The position numbers were made by a program, and so were the translations under genes. Under the pieces are notes generated by a model. That model did not search any database. It saw only the letters and a program-made list of their open reading frames with translations, and was not told the origin of the DNA. A stretch of DNA of 64,000 nt from Termitomyces sp. T153. Its lineage: Eukaryota > Basidiomycota > Agaricomycetes > Agaricales > Lyophyllaceae. The stretch lies in the NCBI GenBank assembly GCA_018296165.2, contig JACKQL020000048.1, positions 333,865 through 397,864 on the forward strand, in the 5' to 3' direction. The first letter of the stretch is position 1; every line of letters starts with the position of its first letter. Of this stretch, positions 1-11,130 are shown piece after piece.

Positions 1-2260
1 ATGTTTATAATCTCATTTATGGTATCACTAAGTGGTACTAATACTTAGCAATTAGACCTTTGACTTGATTCTTTCTTAAAATCCCTTTCCAATACTCTAT
101 CTAATTAAGATCCATTACACATCACACATCTGTTTTCTTCAATTCAATATATCTGACATACAATTATTCAATCACAAACCATACACCTTCAAATCAGAAA
201 CCCTGTGGATCCTCAGAAACAGGACCTAGCCTACAGCTATCAGCAATTCAATCTATCCAAACATACATATATGTCATAGTAGTGAGCAAAAAATTTCCTG
301 TTCCAGCCCCTTGACAGAGGACTATCAACTTTACACATTCTATATTAATACTACCTTCTGAAACTTTTTCCATCTCAAAGCAATCTTCAATGCTCTCTTC
401 ACTAATAGTTCCATTAGCATAATAAATTATACCCACCATCCTTTTCTAGAAGCTGTCATAATGTAGTCAAACATCTATTGAAAGCAGGAAAAGTTGGAGA
501 TGATCAAGAACAAGTTGACTCTAAGGTATAAGAACTGATTACTGTAAAACTATAAGAATACACACTCTCAAGTCTGAACACACACCTTGAAATCAGAAAG
601 CCAGCACACAGCTATCAGCACTCCAGTCCAAGTATAGCCTCACTTTGTTTGGTTAGGGATTTGATCTTACAATTCAACATTAGTACCACCCAACATCACA
701 AAATTAAAATCTCTTTTAACTTTTATCCTTATTCTTAATGATTTATTTAATCATATTACTTATAATCTTCAATCCTTATAGGAGGAGACTTTAACCTTGT
801 TAAAGAAACTGCTTTCATACATGCTAAAGGTAATTTTTGTATTAATACCCCATGCCTGGACTCCTGTGATTTATTCAAATCTTTACCTGCCCACCTACAG
901 AAGGCAGGGGGGCCAGGGGGATTAGAGATTAAAGAAAATTTGACTACCTCTCAAAATAATGAGCCCCATACTTTACTAGAATTAGGGCAAGGACAAGGGT
1001 TAAATTTAGAATTCTATATAAAATATCCTATAACTAAGGGTCCTTCTTCTCCCCCTTCTCTTAGAAATTTTTTTTTACTTTAAATATAATTAAAAAAACC
1101 TTTGGAGGAAATATATATTTGCTTTTGCCCCTGCCAGAGCCCATACCCATCAAGGGAATGGGGGATCTTATTTCCTCCAGGCCCAATGACCCCTTGTTTA
1201 AATTTAAAAAAAAATCCAGCACATTCCAAGTTGAGGCTATCAGCAATCAAATTCAAGTCAGATTTATAGTCAAAGCATACTGTATGTCATAAACCTCTCA
1301 ATGTCCTCTAAGGACCATAATTGCCTAGGGCTCTACATGAGGCAACTATTCTCCTTTCTAAATAATAAGTAGAAGCTTTTAAGAGTCAAAGAAACATCTT
1401 ATACCACTTATTTGGCCATTCTGCTCATCAAAATTCATTGTTCTGAAGTGTTTTTGATGAAAAATACATGCATGAGACATGTTTCTTTTCTCCAGAACAG
1501 CCAGAAGTGTTCCTTGAAGAGGTGCATTAAAAGACAGTACATTTCACATAAGTAATGCCTGAAAAAGACTGACAAGAGTTAAATATTGCTTGAAATATTC
1601 ATATCTATCAAAGTTGTCTACTGTATTTTTTTTGTAAAAAAATGTATCTGAAGAGCAGAAAAACAGCCAAGTCTGATTTTGCTACTATAAAAGGTTGTAT
1701 CTTTGTCAGTATAGGTCAGTGCTGATAAATTTTAGTCAGCAGAATTCTTCCCAGGAGTCATCACATAGGTGCAGCCACTTTCCCATGTCTGTTGTTGCAT
1801 AATATATAGAGATAAACCAATTGCTGCAATAGTACATGACAAAACATATAACTGCCACATCAAACTGATCATCCCATTTTCAGGACTGCTTCAGTTTGTT
1901 TGATATCTAATGCTGTCATTTGTATGGTTATCATTTGATGTGATATAGATGACAAGTTAGTCTGCAGGCACATACACCACAATAATTGCACTTTTGGACC
2001 TGCATTCCAACATGTTCATGCTGTTCAAAGACCCCCTTTCTTTAACTATCTGGTTACTTGTTACCAGGCCATCATAAACCACATGTTACCATCTGCTGAC
2101 ACATATCTACTAGTGAAATGGTGATCACCATAATATATATGTCACACCTTCTATCTCATAGTTGTGAGTATGGATGTATCCATCCTGTAAATAGCAACAG
2201 TCAAGTATATGCAAATAAAAATAAAAAAGAATAGAAAGCAGTTGGTGGGGACATAACTGA
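1..2260. other. AT-rich, CpG-free decayed DNA, no gene recognised
   Basis: I see no CpG dinucleotide by eye in this stretch and no open frame with a recognisable domain. The few frames of about 60-75 codons have no family motif. Base composition matches the decayed transposon DNA to its right, so it is most likely old repeat sequence. A short GGDFN-like string near 780-800 is too little to call a LINE endonuclease. Confidence 0.5.
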
Positions 2261-2261
2261 A

Positions 2262-2625
2262 AGAGAGCAAAATATGAAGACAAGCTCCAGCTATATATCA
2301 TCAGAGACACATCATGCACATAGCAAGAAGGTAACCTGGAAGGGAGCAAAATCTGAAGACAACCTCCAGCTATATTGTTGGATACACATCACATGCATAG
2401 TGGGAAGGTAACCAGAAGGGAGCTTGGAGACAACACTCCAGGTATATTGTCAGCTATACATCACATGTATATTAGGGAGATAACTCAAAAATTGAAGACA
2501 ACCTCCAGCTATATTGTTGGCTATACATCATGTGTATAATCAGTAGGGAGCAAAAATTGAAAACAATCTTGCAGCTATGTCATCAGCTATACATCACATG
2601 TCAAGTCACATGGGAACAAAATTTG
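2262..2625. repeat. Degenerate minisatellite, unit about 75 bp
   Basis: About five imperfect copies of a unit built around 'gggagcaaaa.ctgaagacaa', then 'cctccagctatat', then 'tacacatcacatg' follow each other. Copies differ by point changes and small indels. It lies just outside the terminal repeat of the Ngaro-type element. Confidence 0.65.
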
Positions 2626-2712
2626 AAGGAAAAATTTGGCAGGGAATCAAGGAGTAAAGCCTCAGCTACTTTGTAGACCTTGGAATATGATGCATTGCAA
2701 AACAAGAGTGGT

Positions 2713-2833
2713 TCAAGTGAGAATGAACTGAGGGTCATTGAGTGGTTGCAGAAAGAATGATATTTCTTGAGTCTATAGTTCTTGAGTGGTCCCCCCCTCC
2801 TCTAAGAGAGATGGAGAGGGACCAAACACAAGC
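2713..2833 (-). repeat. Split direct repeat B2 (outer)
   Basis: This about 121-bp copy matches 3244-3363 in the same orientation, with shared blocks such as 'agtggttg.agaaagaatga' and 'gagatggagagggaccaaac'. It forms the outer 3' end of the element. Confidence 0.75.
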
Positions 2834-2912
2834 TAACTACAAAGTATTAGATGATAGCATGAGTAGAGTGAATTTAGGTAGAATGAATGAAGTGAATAGG
2901 GATGGCAGGTGG

Positions 2913-3189
2913 GATAATGACATGTGACATAAGATCTGTAACAACAAAGAGCACTGCAAGCATAGTGTGAGACAATGTAGGTACTGGAAATGGGATATGT
3001 ACCTGCAAGCACAGTGTGAGACAATGAGTCTTCATAACCAATGCTTGCAGCTATATAGGTAATGAAACAATGGACAAAGAAACAATGTGATATGGTGAAG
3101 AGACAATGAGGAAAAAGGGAGGAAGATTGATGTCTACTCTGTGACCTGAATTAACCTTGGACAACCCCCCTCTCAACTTGTCCAATACA
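2913..3189 (-). repeat. Split direct repeat A2, all CpGs converted
   Basis: This 277-bp copy aligns almost end to end with 7396-7671. Nearly all differences are positions where the other copy has CG and this one has TG or CA. I counted about 25 CpGs in the partner and none here. Confidence 0.85.
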
Positions 3190-3243
3190 TGAATTCAAAG
3201 TTGTTGATGGTCAATTATGATGTTCTGAGTTTGAGAAAATTTG

Positions 3244-3363
3244 GTCAAGTGAGAATGAGCTGAGTCATTGAGTGGTTGTAGAAAGAATGATATTTCTTGA
3301 GTCTACAGTTCTTGAGCAGTCCCCCCCTCCATCAAGAGAGATGGAGAGGGACCAAACTCAAGC
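3244..3363 (-). repeat. Split direct repeat B1 (inner)
   Basis: The inner copy of the about 120-bp B repeat, same orientation as 2713-2833 and separated from A2 by about 54 bp. It directly follows the recombinase region on the minus strand, where a PAT/Ngaro element carries B1. Confidence 0.75.
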
Positions 3364-3487
3364 CAGAGAAGTAAAGACCTGAAGAGCTGAAGGTTCAAAA
3401 GGGGCAAGATGAGTGTGGGCCAAGTGTAAAAGATAGGATAGATGTAAGATGCAGGAAGGATCATTTTCAATGTAAAGCTTATATGAG

Positions 3488-4682
3488 TCACTGCACCACC
3501 AACCCTAGAAGCTGGATCTCATAGTTGGAATATCCTGCTGCTGCTGCTGAGGCTGCACCCCACCAAAAACTGTGGCCTGCAAAGTGTTCCAGGTTCATGC
3601 CCATGAGGGATAGAGCATTCTGGATTGTTTTTATGAAGTAAGAATAGGAGAGGAGGCTGCTTGGTACAGAGACCTTTAAGTGCAGCAATGGAACAGTTGA
3701 TGTGGCTAGGAGCTGCAGCAATTGTGATTGTGACACCTGTTTTAAATGGGTTGTTTTTTGAGGCAAGGAGTGTGAGTCTTGCATGTGTGGTGTTGTTGAA
3801 GCTGAGAAGGAACTGCACTGACTTCCAGGAAAGATTGAGGGATGGGGAGAATGTTAGAAATGAAAAGTGACCATACCAGGAGTTGAACCTGGGACCTCTT
3901 GAATATATACTCCATGTGATGCTCTAACTACTGAGCTACATGGTCTGGTTACACAGAGAGCTAGGAAGTTACATATAAGTACCTTCCAGGCATGAGATGA
4001 TTCTACTACTGTGATAAGTGGCTCACTGCAGGGACTGGAGCACTGAACAGTGTTGTGTAGAAATTAGAGCTCTAAGCTATCAGATGACTTGACCTGTTAT
4101 CATCTAACAGAGAATTTACCACCTTTCCCTACCATAAATTTGTCACTATGGAGTAGTACAGAGTATGCCAAGCAGCATGCTGCATAGACTGACCTGTCAC
4201 CTGAATTTGTGCTGGGATGGAGTTGGCCAAGCAGGGCTGTAAGGATGAGGAGGGTGATGGTAAGTACTGCTTGACAATCACATTCCCATAGTAGCACTTG
4301 ATCCCCTTGATGAGCCATTGCACAAGGGGAGATTCTGTAGCTGAGAAGGGCAAGTCTGCATCAATGTGGAGGAAATGCATGGATGATAAGTATGCTTTGA
4401 TTGTCTTGGGTTGGACCCTTCCTCCAAGGCTACTAGCCCAGGACAGAATGGCTGGCTGAGAAGTGGAGAGGATGGAGCCATCAGCATTGGAAAGGTTGTT
4501 GACTTGTACATGAAGGATGAATTGTTGTTGACTGGTGGAGTAGGTTTGACAAGTGCTGCTTGCAAGGCCATGTCAAAGATAGAACATGACAGTTCTTGGG
4601 TGGTGCCTATTCTGTTCATACCACCAAGCTGGAGGAGCTTCAAGGCCAGTTTCTTTTCAAGCCAGGGGGCAATTTTAAACAT
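3488..4682 (-). pseudogene. Tyrosine recombinase of the Ngaro-type element, broken
   Basis: The enzyme would integrate the circular cDNA. Two conserved parts are visible on the minus strand. The first (4682-4100) contains a GKGGKF-like stretch after a 'YSVLLHSDKF' block. The second (3870-3488) contains 'LTLLASKNNPFKTGVTIT', then 'GHSFWWGAASAAAAGYSNYE' and 'IQLLG'. The family motif is HSFRRG followed by an alanine run, so the H-x-x-R catalytic arginine is now tryptophan (CGG to TGG), which would kill the enzyme. The two parts are separated by about 250 bp holding a tRNA-like gene, and the frame changes between them. Family identity is confident; the original start and intron structure are not. 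Confidence 0.75.
3868..3945 (-). tRNA. tRNA-like gene inside the recombinase region
   Basis: On the minus strand the 78-nt unit begins GACCATG and ends TATGGTC plus A, giving a 7-bp acceptor stem with one G-U pair. The D arm is GCTC/GAGC with an A-box-like 'TAGCTCAGTAGTTAGAGC'. The T arm is CCAGG/CCTGG around 'TTCAACT', a B-box-like GGTTCAACTCC. A TTTT run (Pol III terminator) follows within 3-6 nt. The 27 nt between the D and T arms do not fold into a normal anticodon arm, so I cannot assign an anticodon. It may be a tRNA with a short intron, a decayed tRNA, or the head of a tRNA-derived SINE. Confidence 0.6.
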
Positions 4683-6124
4683 GTGAGAGGAAAAAAATGT
4701 GAAGCAGCATCAGCAATCAAATTCTGAGTAGAAGAGAGCCATTTAGAAGAGAAAGAGAAGTTGAGACAGCATGCCAGAGCTATCAGGTGTTGTAGGAGCT
4801 TCATTGTTGGCATGGATTGAATAGACAGCCTCTGGATTGCATAGAAGACAGCCTTGTTGCCAACATGGAAGACTATGTGGTGGCCTTTGAAGGACTTTCC
4901 CCAGCATAAGACTGCATAGACCACTGCAAACATTTCCTTCACTTGGATATGCTCTGGACATAAGCATTGTGGGCACCAAGCTGCAAACCATTCATGCCCA
5001 AAATGGCCACTGCTGCCTTTTGCACCACTGGCATCTGTAAATACATCAAGCTGTTGCCAATTGGGGGCAATGCAATGGACACCATTCCATCTGGGAGTGA
5101 CTAAGTGCCACCATGATATGTCATCTTGTGCTAATCTGGAGATATGTTGACAGGTAAATGGGGAGGAGAAGGGAAAAGTGGTAGCAAAGTCATGTAAGCT
5201 CCAGATGAAAGCACAAGACATGGGGATTACTTGTGAGGCAAAGTGGAGGAAGCTAGTCATTTTGTTGAGCTTGATTCACATGCAGTGATGGTGTGTGATC
5301 TATGAAGAAATGAGTTTCTGTAGGTAAATGAGTTTGGCTTGGGGGAGGTGGACCTTGATTGCAATAGAGTCAAGCTAAAGTCCCAGGAATTCAATGCATG
5401 TGCTTGGCCTAATGATTTTTGAGGGTTGAAAAGATAGTCCCAGCTGGGTCCCAACATCAATGGCCCAGGACAAGGAAGTCTTGACTGTGTCATGGGAGGA
5501 GTGTGGGGGAAAGATCACAAGGAAGTCATTGAGGTAGTGGCAGATCCATGCTGGGATGTTTCATTGCAAGATCCAGTATAAAGCTTTGGTGAAGAGATTG
5601 AAAATATATGGTGCTGACCTGCCCCCAAATGCAAGCACAATGCCAAAATAAAGATTCCCTAGCCACTCAAAGCTAAGGAGTGGCCAGTCCTCTGGACAGA
5701 CTGGGATGTGATGGAACACTGCCTCCAAATCAAGTTTGAGCATTAGGGAGCCTGGTTCCAATGCCACAAGAACATGAATTGCCTGGTCAACCATGTCATA
5801 CATGATGGAGGCCTCAGAGTCTGGGATGCCATTATTCACAGACCCACCACTTAGACCCACCACTTGGTGGTGGATGCGATAGACTTTGCTTGAATGCTTT
5901 TGAGTGACTGCCCTGATGGGCAACACACAGAAATTATTAAATGGCAGTAAAGTGAACTGTCCACAAGTGTGCCTGTTGGCTACTTGTGCAGCAATGTCCT
6001 CAGAGAGTGACTGGGTACTTGAGACATTGGCAAAAGCAGTCTTCAAGTTTGTGCAAGTCTGACTCAAGGAGCAGTCTGCAGAGAATCCAAGGTTTGCACC
6101 ATGACAAATGATTTGTATTAGCAA
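4640..6124 (-). pseudogene. Reverse transcriptase-RNase H of the Ngaro-type element, broken
   Basis: The RT part (6124-5260) shows 'LKLDLEAVFHHIPVCPEDW' with 'FGGRSAPYIFN' after it. The active-site region near 5520-5550 reads HYLNDF where the family has YLDDF, a change from CTC GAT to CTC AAT, i.e. loss of a catalytic aspartate by a CpG transition. The RNase H part (5250-4650) shows 'QLDVFTDASGAKGSSGHFG', 'HIQVKEMFAVVYAV' and 'STQNLIADAASHF', the DIRS-type RNase H pattern. Several stops and frame changes separate the pieces. In a working element this protein copies the RNA and degrades the RNA strand. Confidence 0.8.
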
Positions 6125-6166
6125 TTCTACAAAGGTACAATCAGGGTAGTCATGTAGGTAATGGCT

Positions 6167-7341
6167 TCATGCTCTTTTGTTGAGTGTGGAGGGAACAAGG
6201 GGTAATGAGCTGGTGTCTAAGAGTTGTTTTTTTGCACGAGGGTCAGTATTAGGATGAGAGGGTGGTATGGGTAGGTGTGGGTTGAGAGGTTCCAAGAATT
6301 CTATGCCAGTAGACATGTTATGTGTGCCCAGGGAGCAGCCAGGGTGAGACAAATGAGTGGGGAGAGTATGAATTGCCCAGACTGGGTGCTAATCCTTATG
6401 CTGGTGCCTCCCATGGTCCAATTTACTGCAGGTGGCACAGGTGTGCAAGCATCCCCAGGGGCAGGGTGTTGTCAAGCACTTTTCATCATTGAATTTGCAA
6501 CAGGCCTCACTGGGGTTAGTGGGGACACTGCTAACTGTGGAATTCTTCACTTGCTTGGAGGGGAAAGCCTTTCAATGGCCGTAAACGTGCTCAGACATTA
6601 GATCATTCTCTATTTTACCCCATTTACTATAGTCGCCTGCAGCCATCTCGGCCCTGTGCCTGTTGAAGAAAACGGAGTGATAGGCATATACAGCACTCCA
6701 TTTGTATTCCACTACAAGTTTCACAAGATGGGCCCTGTAGAAGAGAAGAAGGCGCCCATTGCACATGTGTTGTTGATGTGAAACAAAAGGATGTTGAAGT
6801 AGGATCGGAGTGGGATGATGACGGAGAAGGATGTTTTGTGTTCTTTGGCCGTGCAGTGGCTCACCTCAGACTGATTGGTCGTGCCATTGAACGTGTATGC
6901 TGTCTCCTTATTGCGATTCGTTGGGTCCAATTTGTGGAGATCCGCCACTTTAAACTCATGTGAAATGAGAGCCCCGATGACAGCCACCTCAATGTCGGGG
7001 AAGCGCGTGCGAAGAGAAAGGGGAGCAGTGAATGTGGATGTACCGTTCACTCCTGCACCTGGAATTGGTGGCACAAATGCACTTGCCCCTGCCGCGGCTG
7101 GGTCTGCGGCATGAGAGGCCAAGGGAGAGGCGGCGGGTAGGGGAACTCTCATAAGAAGATCCCTCAGCATTGGGTGGAGCTCGGTGTGAGAACTTTGCAA
7201 CGCATCAAAGGCTTCTTGCGAGACCGCCGCGTTCGGATCTGAAGATGTGGCTAACGTATTGGACATGGCAGGAGGGGTGTCAGGACGCGGAGATGCTCTG
7301 GTAAAACGGCCGTCTGGTGCTCTTTGCGGTTGCGAGGGCAT
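6167..7341 (-). pseudogene. Gag-like ORF1 of the Ngaro-type element, frameshifted
   Basis: The protein begins at 7341 as MPSQPQRAPDGRF and runs 206 codons, with conserved blocks 'FPDIEVAVIGALISHEF', 'HKLDPTNRNKE' and 'TFNGTTNQ'. A frame change near 6721-6766 is followed by 'EYKWSAVYAYHSVFFNRHR' and 'GDYSKWGKIENDLMSEHV', which continue the same family protein. Further down is a Cys/His cluster (CPWGCLHTCATCSKLDHG) that may be a zinc finger. This is a structural, nucleic-acid-binding protein in related elements. The CpG content is normal upstream of about 6577 and collapses below it, so the composition boundary lies within this pseudogene. Confidence 0.75.
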
Positions 7342-7395
7342 ATACTATGCTAGATATCACAGACGTATCGGATTTCAATTAGATCTAATCGACGA

Positions 7396-7671
7396 GATAA
7401 CGACGCGTGACGTAAGATCTGTAACGACAAAGAGCGCTGCGAGCGCAGTGTGAGACGACGTAAGTACTGGAAATGGGATACGTACCTGCGAGCGCAGTGT
7501 GAGACGACGAGTCTTCACAACCGACGCTCGCAGCTATATAGGTAATGAAACAATAGACAAAGAAACGATGTGATATGGTGAAGAAACAATGAGGAAAAAG
7601 GGGGGAAGATCGGCGTCTACTCTGTGACCCGAATTAACCTCGGACGACCCCCTCTCAACTTGTCCGATACA
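7396..7671 (-). repeat. Split direct repeat A1, CpGs retained
   Basis: The 5' terminal repeat of the Ngaro-type element, 276 bp, about 25 CpGs intact. It is the reference copy for reading the changes in 2913-3189. The right edge is set where similarity to A2 ends, just after 'tccgataca'. Confidence 0.85.
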
Positions 7672-9124
7672 CTTGTCTTGGTGTGTATGTCAAACAATCA
7701 CGAAACAAACCCAAGAGCAATATCTTGATTGATACTCCGCTAGTCAGGCCTCAGGCATGGCCGTTGCACTGTATCTCATCCTTCTAAAGTGCGCAAGAAA
7801 CACGTGAGAAGCGACGTAACCTGAGATTTTGACTTCTGCCAGTTCGTTTCATTGGCCCCATTTGCAATAATTGACTGACTGTGGAAGTTTTAGCTCCATA
7901 CATGCAATATCTGTAACGAATCCAGATGGCAGACAGAAACTCCATACGCGATAACATTCTAGGATCTGGCGTTGATGGATGCACGTGAAAGTCAAACAGA
8001 TCTCTTTGATAGCTTTTGGTGTTCTTAAGATATCGATATTCTCGTATACTATTGCTTCCCCCTGTAACCTCCCCCCCGTAACTCAGAGTGAGTGGGACAA
8101 AAAAGGTTTCTACCACAACCATCCATGTGTAATACACCAAATTTGGTAAATGAGTGGATAGAGTATACTTAACCTGTTTCCAACTATTGATTGCGCCTGC
8201 CATACCAAAGGAGCGTTCCGAGCTTCAGACATACAAAAGACCTCAAACAAGGCTCACTTGACAAGTTCTTGATGAATATATTGTCAATTGAATTGTGGAT
8301 CTACATACCGGACTTCATAGAGGAAATTATATGGTCAGCAAGGGTGTGTCGTATTCTACTTAATTATCGAAAGCAAGCCGGAAGTGAAAAGAAGAATTGA
8401 ACACACGTTAAGGTCTAACTTGAGAGAGTCCATGATTTCCATGCGCATCATAAGCAGGATGCTTGTCACTAAACAAGACAAAAATGCCTGAACCACTGGC
8501 TGCAGGACCCATGCGAAGAGGTCAGAATTGTCTTCCGCCGCACTCTATCTATTTTTGCTTTACGTTAGCCTTGCTTTACGATAGCCAAGATATTCCTCGG
8601 ATCTTGAGATATGCGACGGGAAGGGAATCAGAATGTGTCAACCATGTCATGATCTTGCGCACACATGGACAAGTCAATGCTGGGTAATCGTTTGTTGATG
8701 TGTCTTCTAATAGAACCTCAACATCAATTGCGTGATGAACTTCTGATGTTCGTATTTCTATATTTGTAACTGTAACGCCGAGAACCTAATGATCCCGTCA
8801 ACGCCGGAATTATATCACCACTAATAAAGGTATATGAGCTCGACCGAACCAAATGACATGTCGAGCAAGGTCATGCGGTGCTGGCCGGTTTTGACTTTGA
8901 ATGATGATCGGTCGACACAAGGAAGATCCAGGTAGCAAGCACTACCAAATTTTCTTCGGCGTTGAATCTCTGCCTCAACGTATCGATAATTCATGCAATG
9001 GAGGATTGATGCTAATAATTCTCGTTTTGGTTATGTCACCATGGATCCATGCTTTAAAAGAGGTAGGAGATGTGCTGACGATGTGACCCAATTTGCATCG
9101 CCCATCCCTTCAAGTTCTTCTCTC
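7672..9124. other. Intergenic region, one unrecognised minus-strand ORF
   Basis: CpG content is normal here. A 139-codon open frame on the minus strand (8203-7784, begins MAGAINSWKQVKY) has no domain I recognise and may be chance. The right part is the upstream region of the P450 gene; I could not pick a convincing TATA box. Confidence 0.4.
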
Positions 9125-11130
9125 ATGGTTGTTGCCTCTAATGTACGTTCCTGTCCAAGGCTACCTTTTCCTTTACGCCACTTACGGACGGGTTTCAACA
9201 GGTTCTTATCCTTGTTGTCGGCATCACATTGCTCTATTTTCTGAGTCCATTGTGGCTTCGTTTTTGGGTGAAAGGGCCTGACGGTACCGTTCTACCCCCA
9301 GGTCCTGCATTGCGCTACAGCTTTCTACGAAAATATCCAGAGCGAACATTGCACGCCTGGGCAAAGTCTTATGGACCACTATTCTCCATTTGGATGGGGA
9401 CCCAGTTATTCATCGTTATCTCTGACCCTCATATAGCTCGAGATCTCCTCGTTGTCAATGGCTCAAATTTCTCCACACGGAAGAAATACTTTATGAAGAA
9501 CCAGATGATCCTCCGTGGACGCGCTATTACTGCATCTGAATATGGTGATAGATGGTCAGAATCTTCTGTTTGAAGTCATCGCTCAGTGGGGTATCTGACC
9601 TATCTGTCCAGGAGACAGCACCGAAGAATAGCGACTCAACTTCTCACGCCAAAGGCTATCCAAGGTTATGCGGATGTCATGGATTACGAAGCACACATCT
9701 TCATCCGTTCCCTTTTCGATGAAACCAAGCAAGGCCTACTTCCAATCAACCCGTCACATTACTGCGGCCGCTTTGCACTCAAGTAAGCAAATTTTGGAAA
9801 GAGAAAAATTATTGATCTCTTGTGCTCACATAAACATATAGCAATATGCTGATCATCTCATTTGCGACACGTACAGACTCGACGTCCGACCCTCTTGTGG
9901 AAAAAGCTCTTGAACTCGCCATGGAATTTATGGACCTTACGGGTAAGTTCAATGACGGAATAGTTATCACCAACTTTCTACATCTGATACCTTCTACAGG
10001 ACCATGGTCGAACGCTATCGACTTCTTTGAACCTCTGCAGCTGATACCTTCAAAAATGCGTAGCCGAGGGCGCAAGTTGCACCAGGGGCTCGTGGACGTG
10101 TATGGTACCATGATCAATCGTGTTCAAGATAGAATGGACAATGGAGAAGATGTGCCTGACTGCCTGGTGAAGACTCTACTCCAGACGCGAGAAGGAGAAA
10201 ACCTGGATTGGGAAGACCTCTGCATGCTATCCGCAGTTTTCACACTTGGTGGAGTTCACTCGGTTAGTCAAAATTTATCGCGTAAGGCTGCTTGATTCTT
10301 ACATTCCATTTTTTTAGACGTCTGGGCTGATTCAGTGGTTCCTCGCCCTCATCCCTTCTCATCCTGAGGTTCAAGCTCGTGCTCATCAAGAATTAGACCG
10401 TGTCGTTGGACGTGATCGCTGGCCCACCGCCGAGGATGAGGCAAGTCTTCCTTACATTCGCGCGGTTATCAAAGAAGTACGTACCAGTATATATCACTCT
10501 TCAGTGCCAAAAATTTCTACTAAAATGTGTTAGGTCCAACGAGTACATGCTCCTTTTTGGATGGCCACGCCACATTGTTCAAGTGAAGACTTCGTGTACA
10601 AAGGAATGTTTATTCCAAAAGAAACTGTTGTTGTTCTGAATTGCTTCACTTTGCATCATAACGAGGAGCGCTATCCTGATCCGTAAGCTGTGGTGTGAAA
10701 TACTGACTTTAGTTTGATGCTGATGTTTGCTTCTTGCTCAGGTATACATTCAACCCTGATAGGTTTCTGGGAGATCACCTCAGCTGTGGCGAATCAGCCA
10801 AGCTAGCCAACGTGATGGAACGTGATCATTGGACCTTTGGCGCTGGGTAATCTCTGGGCAGTTTCAAGATGGCAAATCTCATTAACCTAAATTCTTAGGC
10901 GACGAATTTGTCCTGGCCTGCCCGCTGCCGAACGAGAACTTTGGCTTGCCATCTCGCGCCTCCTCTGGGCCTTTTCTTTCCAGAGCATACTTGATGAGCC
11001 AATATCTCTGGAAGAGTATGAAGGGTTGTCTGGGCGTACTCCTCTCCCGTTTCGTTTGAAACTCAACCCTCGGATTGAAAAACTTCAGGAGTTTCTCCAG
11101 AGTAGAGAGGAAATCACAATGAAATTCTAG
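9125..11130 (+). CDS. Cytochrome P450 monooxygenase, 9 exons, 516 aa
   Basis: A haem-thiolate monooxygenase anchored in the ER by its N-terminus. Exons: 9125-9142, 9202-9554, 9612-9782, 9842-9942, 10000-10262, 10318-10476, 10534-10682, 10742-10846, 10899-11130; they sum to 1551 nt with every phase consistent. The start is the six-codon exon MVVASN, spliced to the hydrophobic anchor 'VLILVVGITLLYFLSPLW' and the proline hinge 'LPPGP'. K-helix E355-V-Q-R358, FNPDRF, and haem loop FGAGRRICPG with Cys444 are all present. The I-helix reads GGVHSTS (residues 298-304), where most P450s have an acid-alcohol pair (AGxDTT), so proton delivery may be unusual. Substrate is unknown. Length is normal for the family, and the gene appears intact. 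Confidence 0.9.

Larger units (their letters stand above)
2713..7671 (-). mobile_element. Ngaro/PAT-type DIRS retrotransposon with split direct repeats
   Basis: A tyrosine-recombinase retrotransposon lies on the minus strand. Read in that direction the order is repeat A1 (7671-7396), gag-like ORF, reverse transcriptase with RNase H, tyrosine recombinase, repeat B1 (3363-3244), repeat A2 (3189-2913), repeat B2 (2833-2713). The A1-ORFs-B1-A2-B2 arrangement is the split-direct-repeat structure known for PAT and Ngaro elements, which integrate by recombinase through a circular intermediate and make no target duplication. All coding parts are broken. The 3' half (below about 6.57 kb) has lost nearly all CpGs, while the 5' gag region and A1 keep theirs. 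I cannot separate Ngaro from PAT without a tree; I saw no methyltransferase domain, which favours Ngaro. Confidence 0.8.

Noticed and set aside
770..1050. GGDFN-like string suggesting a LINE endonuclease
   Set aside because: Five residues in AT-rich decayed DNA with no second motif and no reverse transcriptase nearby.
7784..8203. 139-codon minus-strand ORF as a gene
   Set aside because: No recognisable domain, no supporting splice structure; recorded only as part of the intergenic entry.
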